A stretch of 8,542 bases of DNA from an uncultured Nostocoides sp. (GTDB lineage: Bacteria; Actinomycetota; Actinomycetes; Actinomycetales; Dermatophilaceae): the NCBI GenBank assembly GCA_936931335.1, contig CAKZIH010000052.1, positions 1 through 8,542 on the forward strand, given 5' to 3'. The translations under genes and the position numbers were made by a program. The notes under the pieces are model-generated. The model saw only the letters and a list, made by a program, of their open reading frames with translations. It was not told the DNA's origin and ran no database searches. This document shows, piece after piece, positions 6,088-8,542 of the stretch; position 1 is the stretch's first letter; every line of letters starts with the position of its first letter.

Positions 6088-6093
6088 TAGAGT
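6088..6093 (+). promoter_or_regulatory. -10 box of the glyA-wecA unit
   Basis: TAGAGT matches TANNNT. It predicts a transcription start near 6100 and a 5' leader of about 30 nt that contains a proper Shine-Dalgarno sequence, unlike the leaderless genes nearby. No convincing -35 hexamer is seen 16-18 nt upstream. No riboswitch-like structure is evident in the short leader. Confidence 0.5.
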
Positions 6094-6117
6094 GGCGCGA
6101 ACAGACCCGGCGACGAC

Positions 6118-6123
6118 AAAGGA
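6118..6123 (+). promoter_or_regulatory. Ribosome binding site of glyA
   Basis: AAAGGA lies 7 nt before ATG 6131. This decides the glyA start: the same frame is open back to an ATG at 5963, but that would add 56 residues antisense to the GNAT gene. Confidence 0.8.
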
Positions 6124-6130
6124 TCGGTCG

Positions 6131-7399
6131 ATGACCTTCTACGGCTCCGACTATGACGAACTCGAGTCCTTCGACCCGGAGATCGCGGGGGTGCTGATCT
6201 CCGAGCTCGACCGGATCCGCGGTGGCCTGCAGCTGATCGCCAGCGAAAACCTCTCCAGCCCGCGGGTGCTCACCGCCCTCGGATCGACCCTGTCGAATAA
6301 GTACGCCGAGGGTTATCCCGGTCGGCGCTATTACGGCGGGTGCAGCGAGGTCGACAAGGCTGAGGAGCTGGCGATCGAGCGCTGCAAGAGCCTCTTCGAC
6401 GCCGACCACGCCAACGTTCAGCCACACAGCGGGGCGAGCGCCAACCAGGCGGTCTATGGCGCCTTCCTCAAGCCCGGCGAGACGATCCTGGCGATGAGCC
6501 TGCCGCACGGGGGCCACCTCACGCATGGCACCAAGGTGTCCTTCTCCGGCAAGTGGTTCAACGCCGTCCACTATGGCGTCGACGCCGACAGCGAGGACAT
6601 CGACTACGACCAGATGGAGTCCCTGGCCCGCGAGCACCGGCCCAAGGTCATCCTCGCCGGTGGCTCGGCGATCCCGCGGCTGATCGACTTCCAGCGCTTC
6701 CGGGCCATCGCCGACGAGATCGGTGCGATCTTCTGGGTGGATGCCGCGCACTTCATCGGTCTGGTCGCCGGCAAGGCCATCCCCAGCCCGGTGCCCCACG
6801 CCGACGTCGTCTCCTTCACCACGCACAAGGTGCTGCGCGGTCCCCGCTCCGGCGCCATCGTCTGCAAGGCCGAGCACAAGGCCGCGATCGACAAGGCCGT
6901 CTTCCCGATGATGCAGGGCGGCCCGCAGATGCACACCATCGCGGCCAAGGCGGTCAACTTCAAGGAGTGCGCGACGCCGGAGTATGCGGCCTACGCCAAG
7001 CAGGTCATCGAGAATGCTGCGGTCCTTGCCGAAACCTTGGGCGAGAAGGGTATTCGCCCCACCACCGGCGGCACCGACACCCACCTGAGCCTGCACGATC
7101 TGCAGGGCGTCGGGGTGAGCGGCAAGGACGCCGAGGAGCGCGCCGGCGCGGCCGGCATCGTGCTCAACAAGAACGCGATCCCCAACGACCCGGCCCCGCC
7201 CAGCGTCGCGTCCGGCATCCGGGTCGGGACCCCGTGCGTGACCACCCAGGGGATGGGCACCGAGGAGATGCGCACCATCGCCGATCTCATCGCCACGGCC
7301 ATCACCCAGGGCGATGCCGACCCCGAGCACGCGGTGACCAAGGAGGTACGGGCGCAGGTGAGTGACCTGGTCACCCGCTTCCCGGCATACCCGCGGTAG
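6131..7399 (+). CDS. glyA: Serine hydroxymethyltransferase
   Basis: PLP enzyme that interconverts serine plus tetrahydrofolate with glycine plus 5,10-methylene-THF, the main entry of one-carbon units. It has 422 aa, normal for the family. The N-terminal signature LIASEN (35-40), the KYAEGYPGRRYYGG segment (57-70), D204 and H207 in WVDAAHFIG, and the PLP-binding Lys233 in FTTHKVLRGPRSG all align with E. coli E57/D200/H203/K229 at a constant offset near 4. Several positions differ from the classic sequence: AGGSAIPRLIDF replaces the usual GGFSAYSRxxD, VDAAHFIG replaces VDMAHVAG, and PRSG replaces PRGG. This is the actinobacterial type seen next to wecA, as far as I recall. The start is set by AAAGGA 7 nt upstream. 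The wecA RBS overlaps the stop codon, so the two genes form one unit. Confidence 0.96.
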   Translation: MTFYGSDYDELESFDPEIAGVLISELDRIRGGLQLIASENLSSPRVLTALGSTLSNKYAEGYPGRRYYGGCSEVDKAEELAIERCKSLFDADHANVQPHSGASANQAVYGAFLKPGETILAMSLPHGGHLTHGTKVSFSGKWFNAVHYGVDADSEDIDYDQMESLAREHRPKVILAGGSAIPRLIDFQRFRAIADEIGAIFWVDAAHFIGLVAGKAIPSPVPHADVVSFTTHKVLRGPRSGAIVCKAEHKAAIDKAVFPMMQGGPQMHTIAAKAVNFKECATPEYAAYAKQVIENAAVLAETLGEKGIRPTTGGTDTHLSLHDLQGVGVSGKDAEERAGAAGIVLNKNAIPNDPAPPSVASGIRVGTPCVTTQGMGTEEMRTIADLIATAITQGDADPEHAVTKEVRAQVSDLVTRFPAYPR

Positions 7400-7401
7400 G
7401 A
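7398..7401 (+). promoter_or_regulatory. Ribosome binding site of wecA overlapping the glyA stop
   Basis: AGGA, extending the TAG stop of glyA (7397-7399), lies 5 nt before GTG 7407. Ribosomes terminating glyA therefore sit on the wecA RBS, which implies translational coupling. Confidence 0.65.
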
Positions 7402-7406
7402 CCTGA

Positions 7407-8519
7407 GTGCGGGAGTACCTCTTCGTCCTCGTCGTCGCCATGGCCACGACGTATGTCGCGGTCCCCGCGGCATACCGCTTGGCCGTGCGCATCGGCGCCT
7501 TCACCCAGGTCCGCGACCGGGATGTGCACGCGGTGCCCATCCCCCGGCTCGGGGGAGTGGGCATCTTCGCCGGCTTCCTCGGGGCCACCCTGGTGGCGGC
7601 CAAATTGCCCTTCCTGCACCAGGTTTTCGATACCCCCGAGCTGTGGGGGGTGCTGGTCGGCGGGGCGATCGTCTGCCTGGTGGGGGCGATCGACGATGTC
7701 TATGAACTGGACCCGCTCACCAAACTCGCCGGGCAGATTGTCGCCGCCGGGGTGATGGCCTTCCTCGGCGTGCAGCTGTTCAGCGTCCCGATCGCCGGGG
7801 TGACCACGGTGCTGCCGGGCCCGGTGCTGGTGCTCTTCACGATTCTCACGGTGCTGGTCTCCACCAATGCGGTGAACTTCATCGACGGCCTGGACGGCCT
7901 GGCCTCCGGGGTGGTCGCTATCGCTGCGGCCACCTTCTTCGCCTATAGCTACTCCATCTCGCGCAGCTTCGATCCGCCCAACGTCTTCAGCTCGGCCACC
8001 TTCATCTCGGCCGCGCTGCTCGGCTGCTGCCTGGGTTTCCTGCCGCACAACTTCTATCCCGCGCGACTGTTCATGGGTGACAGCGGTGCCCTGTTGCTGG
8101 GGTTGCTGCTCGCGGCGGCGATGATCTCGACGACCGGGGGAGTGAGCCCCTCCCAGGTGTCCACGAATGTCGTCGGCGCGGCCGTGCTGCCCCTGCTCGT
8201 GCCCCTGGCGATCATCCTGCTGCCGGTGCTGGACGTGATCCTGGCGATCATCCGGCGCACCCGGGCGGGCCGACGGCCCTGGAGCCCGGACGCGCAGCAT
8301 CTGCATCACCGGATGCTGCAGATCGGCCATGGCCACCGACGGGCGGTGCTGCTGCTGTGGCTCTGGGCGGCCGTGGTTTCCGCGGGCTCGATCGGCTATG
8401 TCTTCCTCGACGCGGGGGTGGCCACCGGGTTGGTCGCCGGGGCCCTCGCCCTCAGCGTCGCGCTGACGGTGTGGTTGCCACGGTTTTCCGCCCCGGGGCA
8501 CCGGCCCAAGCGGATCTGA
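7407..8519 (+). CDS. wecA: WecA/TagO-type undecaprenyl-phosphate GlcNAc-1-phosphate transferase
   Basis: Polytopic membrane transferase of the MraY/WecA family that moves a HexNAc-1-phosphate (usually GlcNAc) from UDP onto a polyprenyl phosphate, the first lipid-linked step for cell-wall glycopolymers such as teichoic acids or the arabinogalactan linker. It has 370 aa with about ten to eleven hydrophobic segments. Motifs in order: D96-D97 (DDVYELDPLTKLAGQ, Mg2+ site), NFIDGLDGLASG starting at N157 with D160 and D163, MGDSG at 223-227, and the WecA-type HLHHR at 298-302, which separates it from MraY. The short C-terminal tail is basic. The GTG start is 7 nt after glyA. In related genomes it precedes atpI-atpB, which would lie just beyond the window. 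The exact sugar and polymer in this organism are not deducible here. Confidence 0.95.
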   Translation: MREYLFVLVVAMATTYVAVPAAYRLAVRIGAFTQVRDRDVHAVPIPRLGGVGIFAGFLGATLVAAKLPFLHQVFDTPELWGVLVGGAIVCLVGAIDDVYELDPLTKLAGQIVAAGVMAFLGVQLFSVPIAGVTTVLPGPVLVLFTILTVLVSTNAVNFIDGLDGLASGVVAIAAATFFAYSYSISRSFDPPNVFSSATFISAALLGCCLGFLPHNFYPARLFMGDSGALLLGLLLAAAMISTTGGVSPSQVSTNVVGAAVLPLLVPLAIILLPVLDVILAIIRRTRAGRRPWSPDAQHLHHRMLQIGHGHRRAVLLLWLWAAVVSAGSIGYVFLDAGVATGLVAGALALSVALTVWLPRFSAPGHRPKRI

Positions 8520-8542
8520 GGGGCGGGCAACGGCATACCGGC

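Noticed and set aside
2044..6130. Possible defence, toxin-antitoxin or biosynthetic cluster made of PIG-L, DUF4253, GNAT and the 139-aa protein
   Set aside because: The genes have separate promoters, differing strands and are interrupted by tsaC; no toxin, nuclease, transporter or core biosynthetic enzyme is present, so a joint system is not supported.
5660..7603. 647-aa open frame on the minus strand across the GNAT gene, glyA and the start of wecA
   Set aside because: It lies antisense to strongly supported genes; the translation has no recognisable domain and is an effect of the GC3-rich codons of glyA.
7371..8501. 376-aa minus-strand open frame opposite wecA
   Set aside because: It is very rich in Gln, His, Arg and Asp as expected from reading a membrane-protein gene backwards; wecA has all family motifs.

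Overview
The window looks like chromosomal DNA from a high-GC Gram-positive bacterium (Actinomycetota, probably order Micrococcales; the order is an inference). Reasons: GC is high (about two thirds by eye), codons mostly end in G or C, GTG starts occur, several genes have a TANNNT-type -10 box only 6-8 nt before the start codon (the leaderless layout common in actinobacteria), and the core gene order is a known actinobacterial synteny block. In Mycobacterium tuberculosis the corresponding order is rho-rpmE-prfA-prmC-sua5/tsaC-wecA(rfe)-atpI-atpB.

Layout. 73-2043: prfA (release factor RF1) and prmC (methyltransferase of the RF1 GGQ glutamine), 6 bp apart on the + strand. 2143-2562: a small unrecognised + strand protein, followed by a perfect 14-bp inverted repeat (2606-2634) that looks like a terminator. 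2712-2819: on the minus strand, a probable tiny single-span membrane protein that appears to be split by a one-base frameshift. 2892-3602: minus-strand PIG-L/LmbE-type deacetylase. 3752-4480: + strand tsaC (threonylcarbamoyl-AMP synthase) with an unusual C-terminal QDPxx repeat tail. 4487-5293 and 5374-6012: minus-strand DUF4253 protein and GNAT acetyltransferase. 6131-7399: + strand glyA. 7407-8519: wecA-type prenyl-phosphate sugar-1-phosphate transferase, translationally coupled to glyA. The last 23 bases probably lead towards atpI, which is not visible.

Functionally the + strand backbone is housekeeping: translation termination (prfA, prmC), tRNA t6A modification (tsaC), one-carbon/serine-glycine metabolism (glyA) and the first membrane step of a cell-envelope glycopolymer (wecA). 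This backbone is interrupted by unrelated accessory genes, mostly on the minus strand and with their own promoters, so the ancestral operon is broken into at least three + strand transcription units (prfA-prmC, tsaC, glyA-wecA), plus probably the 139-aa gene.

I see no mobile element, CRISPR, phage, toxin-antitoxin or tRNA/rRNA gene, and no convincing undescribed multi-gene system. The points most worth a second look are the split mini-membrane protein, a strongly over-used GGCATAC/GTATGCC word (11 copies) that seems to dictate rare codons, the leaderless promoter set, and the repeat tail on TsaC.
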